59,989 nt of DNA. Origin: Stenotrophobium rhamnosiphilum (GTDB lineage: Bacteria; Pseudomonadota; Gammaproteobacteria; Nevskiales; Nevskiaceae). Every line of letters starts with the position of its first letter. Positions within the stretch are counted from its first letter, which is position 1. Below, in pieces: positions 26,153-34,439 of the stretch. Under the pieces are notes generated by a model. It was given only the letters and a program-made list of their open reading frames with translations, was not told the DNA's origin and did no database searches. The stretch spans positions 1 through 59,989 of the forward strand of contig NZ_QANS01000009.1 of NCBI RefSeq assembly GCF_003052265.1, written 5' to 3'. The translations under genes and the position numbers were made by a program.

Positions 26153-27015
26153 GCCGCGTAGCAGCGTGGATTTTCATTGCCCTAATTGTTCTGGTGATGG
26201 GATTCATCGCGCACATTTATATTGAAGGCCGTCCAACAAAGGGACGGCCGCAATATGTCGCCATGGGAAGTTCCTTCGCAGCCGGGCCCGCGATCACGCA
26301 AGCAGCCGAGAACAGCCCTTGGTTTTGCGCACGCTCGCAGGACAACTATGCGCATCAACTCGCAAGCTTACGCGGCCTTTCTCTGGTGGATGTGAGCTGC
26401 GGTGGCGCCACCACCAAAGGCATCCTCGGCGGCGGGTTGTTGATGTTGCCTGCACAGATCGACGCTGTAACAACGGAGACTGAACTCGTCACCGTAACCA
26501 TCGGCGGCAATGACATCGGCTACACCGCCAACATCATGGCGATGGGCTGCGATGACAGCGCACCTTGGTATGTGCGGGCCATTGGAGGATGCAAGACGCG
26601 AAGCACGCAAGAGATGGAGCAGGCGTTGCCCAAATTGTTTGAGCATCTTGTCGCCATCATCGATGAAGTCCATCGACGTGCGCCGAAGGCTCAAGTTGTA
26701 TTGCTGAACTACCAAACCATCCTGCCGCAGAAGGGGACATGCGAGCGACTCGGCTTAAGCGAAGCGCAAGTTGCCCAAATGCATTCCATCGCCGAGAAAC
26801 TCGCTGCGGTGACCTATGCAGCAGCAGAGGGCCATGGCGCATTGCTGATGGACGCCAAGCATCTGACCCAAGGCCATGATGTCTGCGCTTCCGATCCATG
26901 GATCAATGGCATGCATCCACGTAAGGGCCTGATGGGAGCGCCTATCCACCCCACGCACACGTCAATGACCGCAGTGGCGCAGGGATTAAACGCGTTATTG
27001 GGCCCGGCCCGATAA
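26134..27015 (+). CDS. SGNH/GDSL-type hydrolase with N-terminal membrane anchor
   Basis: 293 residues. A hydrophobic N-terminal segment (residues about 8-30) is an uncleaved anchor or signal, so the domain is probably periplasmic. SGNH blocks: YVAMGSSFAAGPAI near 40 (block I, GSS for GDS), the Gly in VSCGGATTKG near 90, TIGGNDIGYT near 120 (block III) and HPTHTSM near 277 (block V, catalytic Asp replaced by Thr three residues before the His). It resembles secreted lipases of the Rv0518/SCO1725-like group. The GTG at 26134 overlaps the end of the HSL gene by 19 bp, so the start is uncertain. Last gene of the operon. Its likely role is esterase or lipase action on the imported compound before entry. 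Confidence 0.8.
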   Translation: MGLKKIGRVAAWIFIALIVLVMGFIAHIYIEGRPTKGRPQYVAMGSSFAAGPAITQAAENSPWFCARSQDNYAHQLASLRGLSLVDVSCGGATTKGILGGGLLMLPAQIDAVTTETELVTVTIGGNDIGYTANIMAMGCDDSAPWYVRAIGGCKTRSTQEMEQALPKLFEHLVAIIDEVHRRAPKAQVVLLNYQTILPQKGTCERLGLSEAQVAQMHSIAEKLAAVTYAAAEGHGALLMDAKHLTQGHDVCASDPWINGMHPRKGLMGAPIHPTHTSMTAVAQGLNALLGPAR

Positions 27016-27033
27016 ATAAAGATAAAAATAGAC

Positions 27034-27061
27034 CTGAGGGATTGGATTTTCCCTGCGTTTA
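27034..27061 (+). promoter_or_regulatory. candidate ECF promoter of the cassette 1 sigma gene
   Basis: CTGAGG (27034-27039), 16 bp, then CGTTTA (27056-27061). The same boxes with the same spacing occur before the cassette 1 receptor gene (28867-28894). A hairpin CCGCAA/TTGCGG (27077-27092) lies in the presumed leader. Confidence 0.5.
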
Positions 27062-27147
27062 CATAAGGTACAGAGCCCGCAATCGCTTGCGGTACATGCT
27101 CATATGGCCTATGGATAGGTGAGTTTGGCTCGGCTTGTGGAGACGAG

Positions 27148-27699
27148 ATGCCAGAGATTGGGATAACAGTGTCAGAGACCCCAGCGCATGAAGCGTTTTC
27201 AAGCGTTGAGGTTGCGGCGTTGTTTAAGCGTTTTCAGCCGGCTTTGATCCGATTCTTTGAGCGGCGCTCGTTTTCTTCGGCTGATGCTGAAGATCTCGCC
27301 CAAGAAGTATTCATAAAAATAACGCGACTCGATTCCTCAGTAAATATCTGGCAGCCAGAGGCGTTTCTATTCCAAATCGCGGCCAATGTGCTCCGCGATC
27401 GTGTGCGGCGAGACAAGTCTAGGTTCCAGGGCCATCACGTCACGATTGATGATGCGGTGGATATTGGTGAGGTTCCTTCCGAAGAAAGCGTTTATGAAGG
27501 TAAGGAGTCTTTAAATCAGTTCTTGCTGGTCTTAAGCGGGCTGACTCCTAAATGCCGCATCGTTTTTTTGCTGCACAAATACGAGGGATTGAGTTACTCG
27601 GAGATTGCAAGGCGCTTTGATATATCCGTCAGCGCCGTGGAAAAGCACATGATTCACGCAATAAAGCAGTTAAAACAAAAATGGCAGGGTGGCCTATGA
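27148..27699 (+). CDS. ECF sigma factor, FecI-like (cassette 1)
   Basis: 183 residues. Sigma region 2 (about 25-95) has FQPALIRFFERRSFSSADAE, then DLAQEVFIKI and FLFQIAANVLRDRVRR; region 4 (about 125-180) has LTPKCRIVFLLHKYEGLSYS and ISVSAVEKHMIHAI. This is the iron/cell-surface-signalling group (FecI, PvdS), which directs polymerase to the genes of its partner receptor when the receptor is occupied. GGAG precedes the ATG. Its stop overlaps the start of the anti-sigma gene (ATGA), so both are coupled. The receptor follows 152 bp after the anti-sigma gene. The candidate promoter repeated before this gene and before the receptor suggests self-activation. Confidence 0.93.
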   Translation: MPEIGITVSETPAHEAFSSVEVAALFKRFQPALIRFFERRSFSSADAEDLAQEVFIKITRLDSSVNIWQPEAFLFQIAANVLRDRVRRDKSRFQGHHVTIDDAVDIGEVPSEESVYEGKESLNQFLLVLSGLTPKCRIVFLLHKYEGLSYSEIARRFDISVSAVEKHMIHAIKQLKQKWQGGL

Positions 27700-28790
27700 A
27701 AAAGGGCATGCCTCCAAAAGCACGTGTAATCAAGTCCGTTGAGGATGAAGCCGCCGAGTGGTTCGCCAAGATGCGGTCGGATTATCGTGAGCCTCGTTTG
27801 CAGAGCGAATTTAATCAATGGCTCGCTGCCAGCCCTGAGCATGAGAAGGAATATCGCGCATTCGAACGCATGTGGTCGGATTTCTCTTCGCTGTCTTTAG
27901 CAGAACCCGTCATCGCGCTGAGAAAGGAAGCCGTTACAGAATCGACGCGTGTGCTGAATCCTCATCGCATCGGACGGCGCAGGGATTTCCGTGCGCTTGC
28001 TGCTAGCGTCGCCATTATTAGTATCGGCGTCATTCTGACAATGACGCTGCTGCCGCTTCAGCGTGCCAGTTATCAAACTGAGCCTGGCGATCGACACACG
28101 GTTTATCTCGCCGACGACAGTGAAGTCACGCTCAATACAGACTCAGCGATTCGAGTCGAATTCACATTATTTTCTCGCCGCGTTTTCCTTGAACGTGGGC
28201 AGGCGCATTTTAAAGTCGCACATGCAGTGGTGCGTCCGTTTGAAGTCGATGCGGGCTCAGGCTTAATCCGCGCTTTGGGTACGGCCTTCGACGTCTATCG
28301 CCATGGCGAGGATGTGGAAGTGACCTTGATCCAAGGCAAAGTGGACGTGACATCACTAACGGCTTCAGATTCAGCGACGGTGCAGCATGCCGTTCTCACG
28401 CCGGGCCAACAGGTCCGCGTTACATCTGAAGGAATCTCGCCTACGCATGTGGCCAGTCTTGTCAGAACGACGGCATGGCTCAGTGGGCGATTGGTTTTTG
28501 AAAACGAACGCCTCGGGGATGTCATTCAAGAAGTGAATCGCTACTCAAGCGTCAAGCTGATTGTGATTGATCCCGATCTTGCGGATATTCATATCAGCGG
28601 TGTATTTCGCGCGGGTCGCGCTGAGACTTTTGTTGATGCGCTGAGATCTTCGTATCCCGTAAAAGCGACAGCAGTCGGTGGCGGTTTATTGGTAGAGCCC
28701 AATGCATCGATGCCATGGCCTGTGCAAAGTGCTTCTTCTGCACGAGTTCAAGAGCGCGCAAAAAATAATGCTGAACCTGTTGCTCAATAG
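27696..28790 (+). CDS. FecR-type anti-sigma regulator (cassette 1)
   Basis: 364 residues, start at 27696 by ATGA overlap, preceded by AGGGTGG. An N-terminal cytoplasmic DUF4880 segment (EDEAAEWFAKMRSD near 18) binds the sigma factor; one membrane segment is near 105-123 (LAASVAIISIGVILTMTLLP); the periplasmic FecR domain follows (GDRHTVYLADDSEVTLNTDS, FLERGQAHFKVAH, ALGTAFDVYRHGEDVEVTLI). The C-terminal STN-like module (WLSGRLVFENERLGDVIQEV, then NRYSS) meets the receptor signalling domain. Known FecR proteins relay the signal from the STN domain to the sigma factor, acting as inhibitor and often also as activator. A separate FecR is kept in each of the three cassettes. Confidence 0.92.
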   Translation: MKKGMPPKARVIKSVEDEAAEWFAKMRSDYREPRLQSEFNQWLAASPEHEKEYRAFERMWSDFSSLSLAEPVIALRKEAVTESTRVLNPHRIGRRRDFRALAASVAIISIGVILTMTLLPLQRASYQTEPGDRHTVYLADDSEVTLNTDSAIRVEFTLFSRRVFLERGQAHFKVAHAVVRPFEVDAGSGLIRALGTAFDVYRHGEDVEVTLIQGKVDVTSLTASDSATVQHAVLTPGQQVRVTSEGISPTHVASLVRTTAWLSGRLVFENERLGDVIQEVNRYSSVKLIVIDPDLADIHISGVFRAGRAETFVDALRSSYPVKATAVGGGLLVEPNASMPWPVQSASSARVQERAKNNAEPVAQ

Positions 28791-28866
28791 ACTGGTATCT
28801 TTCGCACTGTCATTGAGTCACTCAGAACAAGCGTGCAAGATTTTTGCGATAAAAATAAAAATTACA

Positions 28867-28894
28867 CTGAGGTCATTCTTTCGCGATCCGTTGT
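28867..28894 (+). promoter_or_regulatory. candidate ECF promoter of the cassette 1 receptor gene
   Basis: CTGAGG (28867-28872), 16 bp, then CGTTGT (28889-28894), 48 bp before the receptor ATG. It is the only evident match to the box pair before the cassette 1 sigma gene. An A-rich run, GATAAAAATA, lies just upstream of both. Confidence 0.5.
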
Positions 28895-28942
28895 AGAGAA
28901 TAGGCGCACAAAAACGAGAAGCGCCGTTTTCTGGAGGAGATA

Positions 28943-31900
28943 ATGAAAAGGATTAAGTGGCGCTTCGTTCTGCTTGCGTGCCGCAAGCTTTTAAATATCA
29001 GCATTGTCGTTGCTGCACTGAGCACATCAGTTGCATGGGCGCAGGATGCAAAAGACCTCAAGGTCGAATCACAAGATGCTGGATCAGCGCTGAAAGCTCT
29101 TGCACTCCAAGCAGATTTTGAAATTCTAATTCCGCAAGAACTTGTAGCCGGAAAAAAATCGAATGCGATTAGCGGGCGTTATACAACGCTAGAAGCGCTC
29201 AATCGTATGTTGATCGGCACGGGGATTTCCTACCGCAGCGTGGGCGCGAATGCGTTTGTCGTTGAGGAGGGCGACGTCAGTAAAATCCCTTTTGCCAGAA
29301 GCCCCGATGGCGCAATGACAACGCTTGCGCAAGAAGGGCTGCCGACCGCTAATGGTGCTGCTGATGCGGCAGTAGGCGTAGAGACTGTTGGCGAAAAGCC
29401 TGAAGCCGATACGAGCGTATCGACAGTCAAAAAAGGCGGCATCGAAGAAGTGATTGTGACTGCACGTAAGCGTGCAGAGTCCAGTCAGAACGTTCCCATT
29501 TCCATCACAGCTATATCCGCTGACGACATCAAGACCATGGGCGTTCGCAACATGGGTGATCTCGAAGGCATCGTTCCTGGCTTGAACATGGGCGGCGGTG
29601 GTAACGGCATCAAGAAAGATAACAACCCATTTATTCGCGGCATCGGTCAGCGCGAAACGAAAGTAACGCTCGATCCAGGCGTTGGCACTTATGTCGATGG
29701 CATTTATATTGGTCGTCCATCAGGCGGTTTGTTTGATGTTGCTGATGTCGAAAATGTAGAAGTGCTGCGTGGCCCGCAAGGTACGCTGTTCGGCCGTAAC
29801 GCGACTGGTGGTGCGATTGCGATCACGTTGAAGAAGCCGGGCAACGTTTTCGCCGGCCATCTCAACACCAACATCGGCAACTACGGCCGACGCGATGCGT
29901 CGGTGGCGTTTGACGTGCCAATCGTCGAAAACCTTCTGCTCACTCGCTTGACCTTGTCGAGCATGCAGAGCGAAGGCTTCTTCACCAACGTCGTCGATCA
30001 CAGCAAATGGGGCAATGACAATCGCATGTCCGGCATCGCACAAGTTCGCATTCTGCCGACCAACGATTTCAGCATCGATATCCTCGGCGAGCGCACGCGC
30101 ATTCGTGAACGTCCTCGTCCACAGAGATGTAAGTTCCTGCGCGCACCCGGATATATTCGATCTGCGCAGGTTGGTTTCCTAGATGTCATCAGCGGATTTT
30201 TGGGAACCCCTACTTTTGAATCCCAATGCCGTGCATCAGAAAATCTTCCTCAAGATCAATTCTCCAGCGATCTTGCTCAAGGCATCGACTATCGCAACAA
30301 CGCCCCCGGCAGTGAGAGCGACTTGCAGTCGCAGGCTCGCTACTGGGTTGATACCAGCACCTTGGGCGGCACCGCTAAGTGGAATATCGGCGACATTGGC
30401 CCGATCTCTGGCTTGACGTTCAAGAGCATCAGCGCATGGAGAAAAACCGGCCAGATCGCCGATGAAGATCTGGACGCCGTCGGCGGACCTTATCTGCTGC
30501 GTGTTCAACCATCGATGACGTTTACCAGTCAGGTCTCACAGGAATTCCAGTTGACCGGCTCAACGTTTAACGATCGCTTGTTCTTCAGCACCGGTCTGTA
30601 CTACTTCGGTGAGAAGACACCGCATGATGATCTGATTTTGTCAGCCGGCATTGCGCAGGGGCCCGGATTCTTTAATGGCCGCCCCGAGGAGGAGTTCTAC
30701 ACGCTAGGATTTGAACCTGCATTGGAGCGCTTGGAAACCAACAACAAGGCTTGGGCCTGGTTCGGCCAGATGGACTTCGACATCACGAAGGAATGGCAGC
30801 TGTCGGCCGGCCTGCGCTACACCAACGAAGATCGCTGGTCGCGCTATTCCAAGGGCACTGTCGATCCAAAGAGCATGGTCAGAGGCGACATCACGACGAG
30901 TGGTGGCAGTCAGGCAGTTGGCACTGTTTACGCGACATCGACTTTGCCGGGATATCAGCCGGTGCTCGACTGGAGGTTCGGTGCCTGCTTGAGCCCCAGC
31001 CAGCCCGGCAAACTTTGCTTGGCGACAGGATTCGAAGACGAATCACTCAATCCAGCGAATTTCGTGCTGGGCGCTATGCCGGGTGATGAGATGCGCCGCA
31101 AAGACATCGCCTTTACGCCGATGTTGAGTCTCAAGTACAAGGCAAGCGATGAAGTGCTGAAGGCGCTGCATCTCAACGCCGGCATGGCCTATTTCACTTA
31201 TAGCCAAGGCTTCCACTCCGGTGGTGTCACGGCGGGTGCAGCTGATGACAATAGCAACGGCACGGGTGATCCAGTGCAGTTCAAGCCTGAATACGTGAAG
31301 AACTACGAGTTCGGTTTGAAGACGCAGGCATTCGACAATCGCGTGCAAGCCAACTTCGCTGCGTTCTACATGGACTACACGGACATGCAGTTGACCAGCA
31401 CGGCCATCAGCTTCGTTGGCGCGCCGATCCCCTATGTATCGAATGTCGGCAAGTCAGTGATCAAAGGCATCGAGGCAGAATTCGTATTCATGCCAATGCC
31501 TGATTGGCGCGTCATGATGAACGGCTCCTTTACCGATGCTGATATCAAAGTATGGATGGAGAAGCAGACGAAACTCGACACTGCGCGTCACTCCGGCGAA
31601 GTGAACTATCTCGATCGTAGCGACGAACCAATGCCACGCGTGCCACGCCTGCAGGCCTTCTTCATGACGGATTACACCTTCCGTCTGGCTAGCCGAGCAA
31701 CGATCACGCCGAGCGTCGCAGTTCGCTACACGTCGGAGATCTACAACGGCTTTGATCGCGGCAGCTATTGCTTCACTTACGGTGGTGTGTGTGATCGCGG
31801 CATCGCTGTTGGCTTCATGGATCCACCGGATACCAACACGACTCCTATCGTTTTGGAACCAGGCACGAAGCATGCTTTGACGTCTGACAAGGCTGCATTT

Positions 31901-32095
31901 GTGGATACACGCATTTCATGGATGTCGAGTGATGCGCGGACTGAAATTGCACTCTGGTGCAAGAACGTTCTGAACAAGGACGACTATTTGGTCAGCGGCA
32001 TTCCGCTCACAGATGTGAATGGTGCAACCGGACAGATCTACGCAAACCCACGCACCTACGGCATGAACATGACCTATCACTTCGGCGCGGAGTAA
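28943..32095 (+). CDS. TonB-dependent transducer with STN signalling domain (cassette 1)
   Basis: 1050 residues, GGAGGAG before the ATG. Signal peptide to about 34 (VAWA-QDA). STN domain about 40-112 (VESQDAGSALKALALQADFE, ILIPQELVAGKK, EALNRMLIGTGISY), then a linker, the TonB box GGIEEVIVTARKRAESSQ near 166, the plug (NPFIRGIGQRETKV, NVEVLRGPQGTLFGRNATGG) and a large barrel. Three pairs of Cys in extracellular-type loops (CKFL...CRAS, FGACLSPSQPGKLC, SYCFTYGGVCDRG) could form disulphides. It ends YHFGAE rather than in the usual terminal Phe. From the TonB box onwards it is nearly the same as the receptors at 34440 and 39950, while its STN domain is its own. The ligand is unknown. Confidence 0.95.
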   Translation: MKRIKWRFVLLACRKLLNISIVVAALSTSVAWAQDAKDLKVESQDAGSALKALALQADFEILIPQELVAGKKSNAISGRYTTLEALNRMLIGTGISYRSVGANAFVVEEGDVSKIPFARSPDGAMTTLAQEGLPTANGAADAAVGVETVGEKPEADTSVSTVKKGGIEEVIVTARKRAESSQNVPISITAISADDIKTMGVRNMGDLEGIVPGLNMGGGGNGIKKDNNPFIRGIGQRETKVTLDPGVGTYVDGIYIGRPSGGLFDVADVENVEVLRGPQGTLFGRNATGGAIAITLKKPGNVFAGHLNTNIGNYGRRDASVAFDVPIVENLLLTRLTLSSMQSEGFFTNVVDHSKWGNDNRMSGIAQVRILPTNDFSIDILGERTRIRERPRPQRCKFLRAPGYIRSAQVGFLDVISGFLGTPTFESQCRASENLPQDQFSSDLAQGIDYRNNAPGSESDLQSQARYWVDTSTLGGTAKWNIGDIGPISGLTFKSISAWRKTGQIADEDLDAVGGPYLLRVQPSMTFTSQVSQEFQLTGSTFNDRLFFSTGLYYFGEKTPHDDLILSAGIAQGPGFFNGRPEEEFYTLGFEPALERLETNNKAWAWFGQMDFDITKEWQLSAGLRYTNEDRWSRYSKGTVDPKSMVRGDITTSGGSQAVGTVYATSTLPGYQPVLDWRFGACLSPSQPGKLCLATGFEDESLNPANFVLGAMPGDEMRRKDIAFTPMLSLKYKASDEVLKALHLNAGMAYFTYSQGFHSGGVTAGAADDNSNGTGDPVQFKPEYVKNYEFGLKTQAFDNRVQANFAAFYMDYTDMQLTSTAISFVGAPIPYVSNVGKSVIKGIEAEFVFMPMPDWRVMMNGSFTDADIKVWMEKQTKLDTARHSGEVNYLDRSDEPMPRVPRLQAFFMTDYTFRLASRATITPSVAVRYTSEIYNGFDRGSYCFTYGGVCDRGIAVGFMDPPDTNTTPIVLEPGTKHALTSDKAAFVDTRISWMSSDARTEIALWCKNVLNKDDYLVSGIPLTDVNGATGQIYANPRTYGMNMTYHFGAE

Positions 32096-32560
32096 GCGCA
32101 CGGTGATTCGAAATGTTCAATGCATTGTTGTTCTGATCTGCATGTTGTTCGTATCGGCACCGGCGCATAGCGCGCCGGCTGCCGATGCGGTTGTAGGTGT
32201 TTGGTTAGACGCAGACAAGCGCGGCTATGTTGAGATTTACCGCGTGGCAGATGTCTATCAAGGACGTGTCGTAGGTTCAACGGATGGCGTTGTCAAGAAC
32301 GATGTAAAGAACCCCGTTGATGCAAAACGATCACAGAGTCTTTTAGGTCAAGACATCATCAAAGGCCTGACGTATGACGGCCAAGGTCGCTGGCAAGGCG
32401 GCACCATTTATAACCCCGATGACGGCAACACTTACTCGGTTCGCTTAACCGTCGTTGATGCCAACACGCTGGATCTGCATGGCTATCTCGGCGTTCCACT
32501 GTTCGGAATTACCCAGAAGTGGACGCGAGCTGAAAAAGCTAAAGCGATGACATTGCAATA
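29430..32560 (+). repeat. paralogous repeat unit 1: receptor body plus DUF2147 gene
   Basis: From the codons of KKGGIEEVIVTARKR to the end of the DUF2147 gene this 3.1-kb unit is closely matched by two further units downstream, with long runs identical or nearly so at DNA level. Similarity drops sharply to the left of the start. Confidence 0.85.
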
Positions 32561-32561
32561 G
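32103..32561 (+). CDS. DUF2147-family periplasmic protein (cassette 1)
   Basis: 152 residues, GTG start 7 bp after the receptor stop, with GGAG inside the receptor end. Signal peptide to about 25 (APAHSAPA-ADA). The mature part is one DUF2147 domain: VGVWLDADKRGYVEIYRVAD, GRVVGSTDG, DIIKGLTYDGQGRWQGGTIY, NPDDGNTYSVRL and GYLGVPLFGITQKWTR. DUF2147 is a small lipocalin-like beta-barrel of unknown role, often seen beside lipid or envelope genes. Its strict position after each of the three receptors suggests a periplasmic carrier or accessory that receives the imported ligand or assists the receptor (inference). Confidence 0.9.
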   Translation: MIRNVQCIVVLICMLFVSAPAHSAPAADAVVGVWLDADKRGYVEIYRVADVYQGRVVGSTDGVVKNDVKNPVDAKRSQSLLGQDIIKGLTYDGQGRWQGGTIYNPDDGNTYSVRLTVVDANTLDLHGYLGVPLFGITQKWTRAEKAKAMTLQ

Positions 32562-32617
32562 CGCAGTTTCTATTCTTCAAATAAAAAGCGTCGCAAGAAC
32601 CGAATCAATATAAAGAA

Positions 32618-33682
32618 TCAAGATGAAGTCTCTAGGGACTTCATCTTGGCTTGCGGATAAAGAACAATATTTCCATCCGCATCAGGCTCCGCATAGAGCG
32701 CAAAGTACTTGCTCATTGAGTCCACAAATTCAGCCGGCTCTCCAACAGGAAACACACCGCTGACGCGCAGGGCTTTCAATTGCTGATCTCCAATGATGAT
32801 GTGGCGCTTGGAGTATCGATTCACTTCTGCAACGGCTTGCATTAGCCCTTCGTCATTGAAAACGAGCTTGCCCGATAACCAAGCGATGCTCCGATCCATC
32901 GGGGCAGTCTCAACAGTCGTCGACGTGACTGAATGCCCGTTGGCAATGAGAAGACGCTGGCTAGCGCGCACAAATTTCCCAGAGGATTCTGCAGGCTTTG
33001 CATTTGTCAGAGCGCCCGGATCCGTGACCAGCACGGTTCCTTCAGCAACAGTAACAACGACATCTGCCTTATCTTGATAGACATCAAATGCGGTACCGAT
33101 GGCATAAACAATTCTGTTCTTGGTCTCAACGGCAAAGGGGCGATGCTCCTTTGCAACGCGGAAATACGCTTGGCCACGCTCCAGCCGGATAGTTCGCACG
33201 GTATCCGTGTAATTAATGCGAATGAGAGAGTCCGTATTCAAAGTTACGCGTGATCCATCGGGCAGCGAAATGGCGCGTTGCTCTCCTATCGCCGTTTGAT
33301 AGGAGCTATTGGTATTAGGCCAAAAAACCAATGTGGCAACGCCAATCGTCGTGATGCAGATTGATGCCGCTATTGCGAAGATCATGGTCCGCTTGGGTTT
33401 TACTGGCGCGACTTCATTGATAAATCGTGGCGCAGGAATATCCGCTACAGCCGAGTGCGTGGCCTCAGCCACCATCGGATCTCTTGCATAGCTACCGGTC
33501 GTTGACCAGAAGCGTTCAAATTCTGCATAGGCCTTTCGATTCGCGGTGTCTTTATCCAGCCACTCATCAAAGCGCATGCGATCTTGTTCACTAACGTCAT
33601 CCGCACGTAAACGAGCAAACCAATTAGCGGCTTCGCGAGTGGCGGGAGGAATAATGCGGGTTGTTGAGGTTATTTTATTCAT
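32618..33682 (-). CDS. FecR-type anti-sigma regulator (cassette 2)
   Basis: 354 residues. N-terminal DUF4880 segment (PATREAANWFARLRADDVSE near 17), membrane segment near 105-122 (IFAIAASICITTIGVATLVF), periplasmic FecR domain (GEQRAISLPDGSRVTLNTDS, RLERGQAYFRVAKEHRP, AIGTAFDVYQDKADVVVTVA) and C-terminal STN-like module (WLSGKLVFNDEGLMQAVAEV, then NRYSKRHI). It lies 13 bp after the sigma gene on the minus strand, so the pair is transcribed away from its receptor, unlike cassettes 1 and 3. It is clearly diverged from the other two FecR proteins, although the receptors are nearly the same. Confidence 0.92.
   Translation of the reverse strand: MNKITSTTRIIPPATREAANWFARLRADDVSEQDRMRFDEWLDKDTANRKAYAEFERFWSTTGSYARDPMVAEATHSAVADIPAPRFINEVAPVKPKRTMIFAIAASICITTIGVATLVFWPNTNSSYQTAIGEQRAISLPDGSRVTLNTDSLIRINYTDTVRTIRLERGQAYFRVAKEHRPFAVETKNRIVYAIGTAFDVYQDKADVVVTVAEGTVLVTDPGALTNAKPAESSGKFVRASQRLLIANGHSVTSTTVETAPMDRSIAWLSGKLVFNDEGLMQAVAEVNRYSKRHIIIGDQQLKALRVSGVFPVGEPAEFVDSMSKYFALYAEPDADGNIVLYPQAKMKSLETSS
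32619..32648 (-). terminator. stem-loop at the end of the cassette 2 anti-sigma gene
   Basis: CAAGATGAAGTC, loop TCTAGG, GACTTCATCTTG: a perfect 12-bp stem spanning the last codons and stop of the anti-sigma gene, between it and the convergent DUF2147 gene. On the minus strand it is followed by ATTCTTTATATT, a weak T-rich tail. Confidence 0.5.
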
Positions 33683-33695
33683 CTATATGTCCGCG

Positions 33696-34256
33696 TTATA
33701 ACGGCCCAAGCGAAGCGTGAAATTGAAGTAAGGCTCGAGACATATGCTTCTCGACAACGCTGGCGCTGATGCCAAGGCGCAGTGCAATTGCGCCGTAACT
33801 CAAACCCATGAAGCGGTGCATTAAAAATACCATTCGACGTCTTGGCGGCATGCCGGCAACAACTTCGAGAAATTGTTCAATCGCCTCTCTGCCTTCATAG
33901 ACGCGCTCTTCGGACGGAGACTCACCTTCGTAACCAGAATCTTCGAAAGAGATATGTTGGCTCGCGTGATGTGTGGCCTCGCGTCGCGCACGATCGCGCA
34001 GCAGGTTAGATGCCGTTTGAAATAAATAAGCTTCAACATGATCAATATTCGTCGTGTTGCCTTGTCTCGCAATTCTAATAAATACTTCTTGCACCAGATC
34101 TTCCGCATCTGCTCTATTGCTGATGCGCTTGCTGAAATAACGCAGCAAAGCAGACTGGTAACGACGAACCAGAAGGTCCAGCTCGCCGTTAAATTCTGCA
34201 GAGATACGATTCTCCGTCTCTGGAACTACATCCATATCAACGCCTATATTGGCCAT
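33696..34256 (-). CDS. ECF sigma factor, FecI-like (cassette 2)
   Basis: 186 residues. Region 2 has LLVRRYQSALLRYFSKRISN, RADAEDLVQEVFIRIAR and YLFQTASNLLRDRARRE; region 4 has MPPRRRMVFLMHRFMGLSYG and ISASVVEKHMSRAL. AGGG lies seven bases before the ATG. It is closer to the cassette 1 sigma factor than to that of cassette 3 (shared SEE-VYEG stretch between the regions), which fits duplication of the whole cassette followed by divergence. It is transcribed divergently from its receptor gene at 34440 across a 183-bp gap. Confidence 0.92.
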   Translation of the reverse strand: MANIGVDMDVVPETENRISAEFNGELDLLVRRYQSALLRYFSKRISNRADAEDLVQEVFIRIARQGNTTNIDHVEAYLFQTASNLLRDRARREATHHASQHISFEDSGYEGESPSEERVYEGREAIEQFLEVVAGMPPRRRMVFLMHRFMGLSYGAIALRLGISASVVEKHMSRALLQFHASLGPL

Positions 34257-34439
34257 CGATTACCCTCGAATAGTTATGGCCGCATTCATGTGCGGCTCTC
34301 CCCAAGATTCAAAGCTAAGTCAGAAAATAGGCAGGCGCAATGATTCTGGCGATATATTTCATCGGAGGAGGGGTGTCTTGGTTGCAGCGCGTCTTGCGGA
34401 TATGTACTCGGCAATTACGCCAAGGCTGCGGGGGATAAA
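34257..34439. promoter_or_regulatory. divergent promoter region of cassette 2
   Basis: Drives the sigma/anti-sigma pair leftwards and the receptor rightwards. It contains a hairpin GCCGCA/TGCGGC near 34271-34288 next to the sigma start. I could not find either of the two-block motifs of cassettes 1 and 3 here, so its ECF promoter must have another sequence. Confidence 0.4.
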
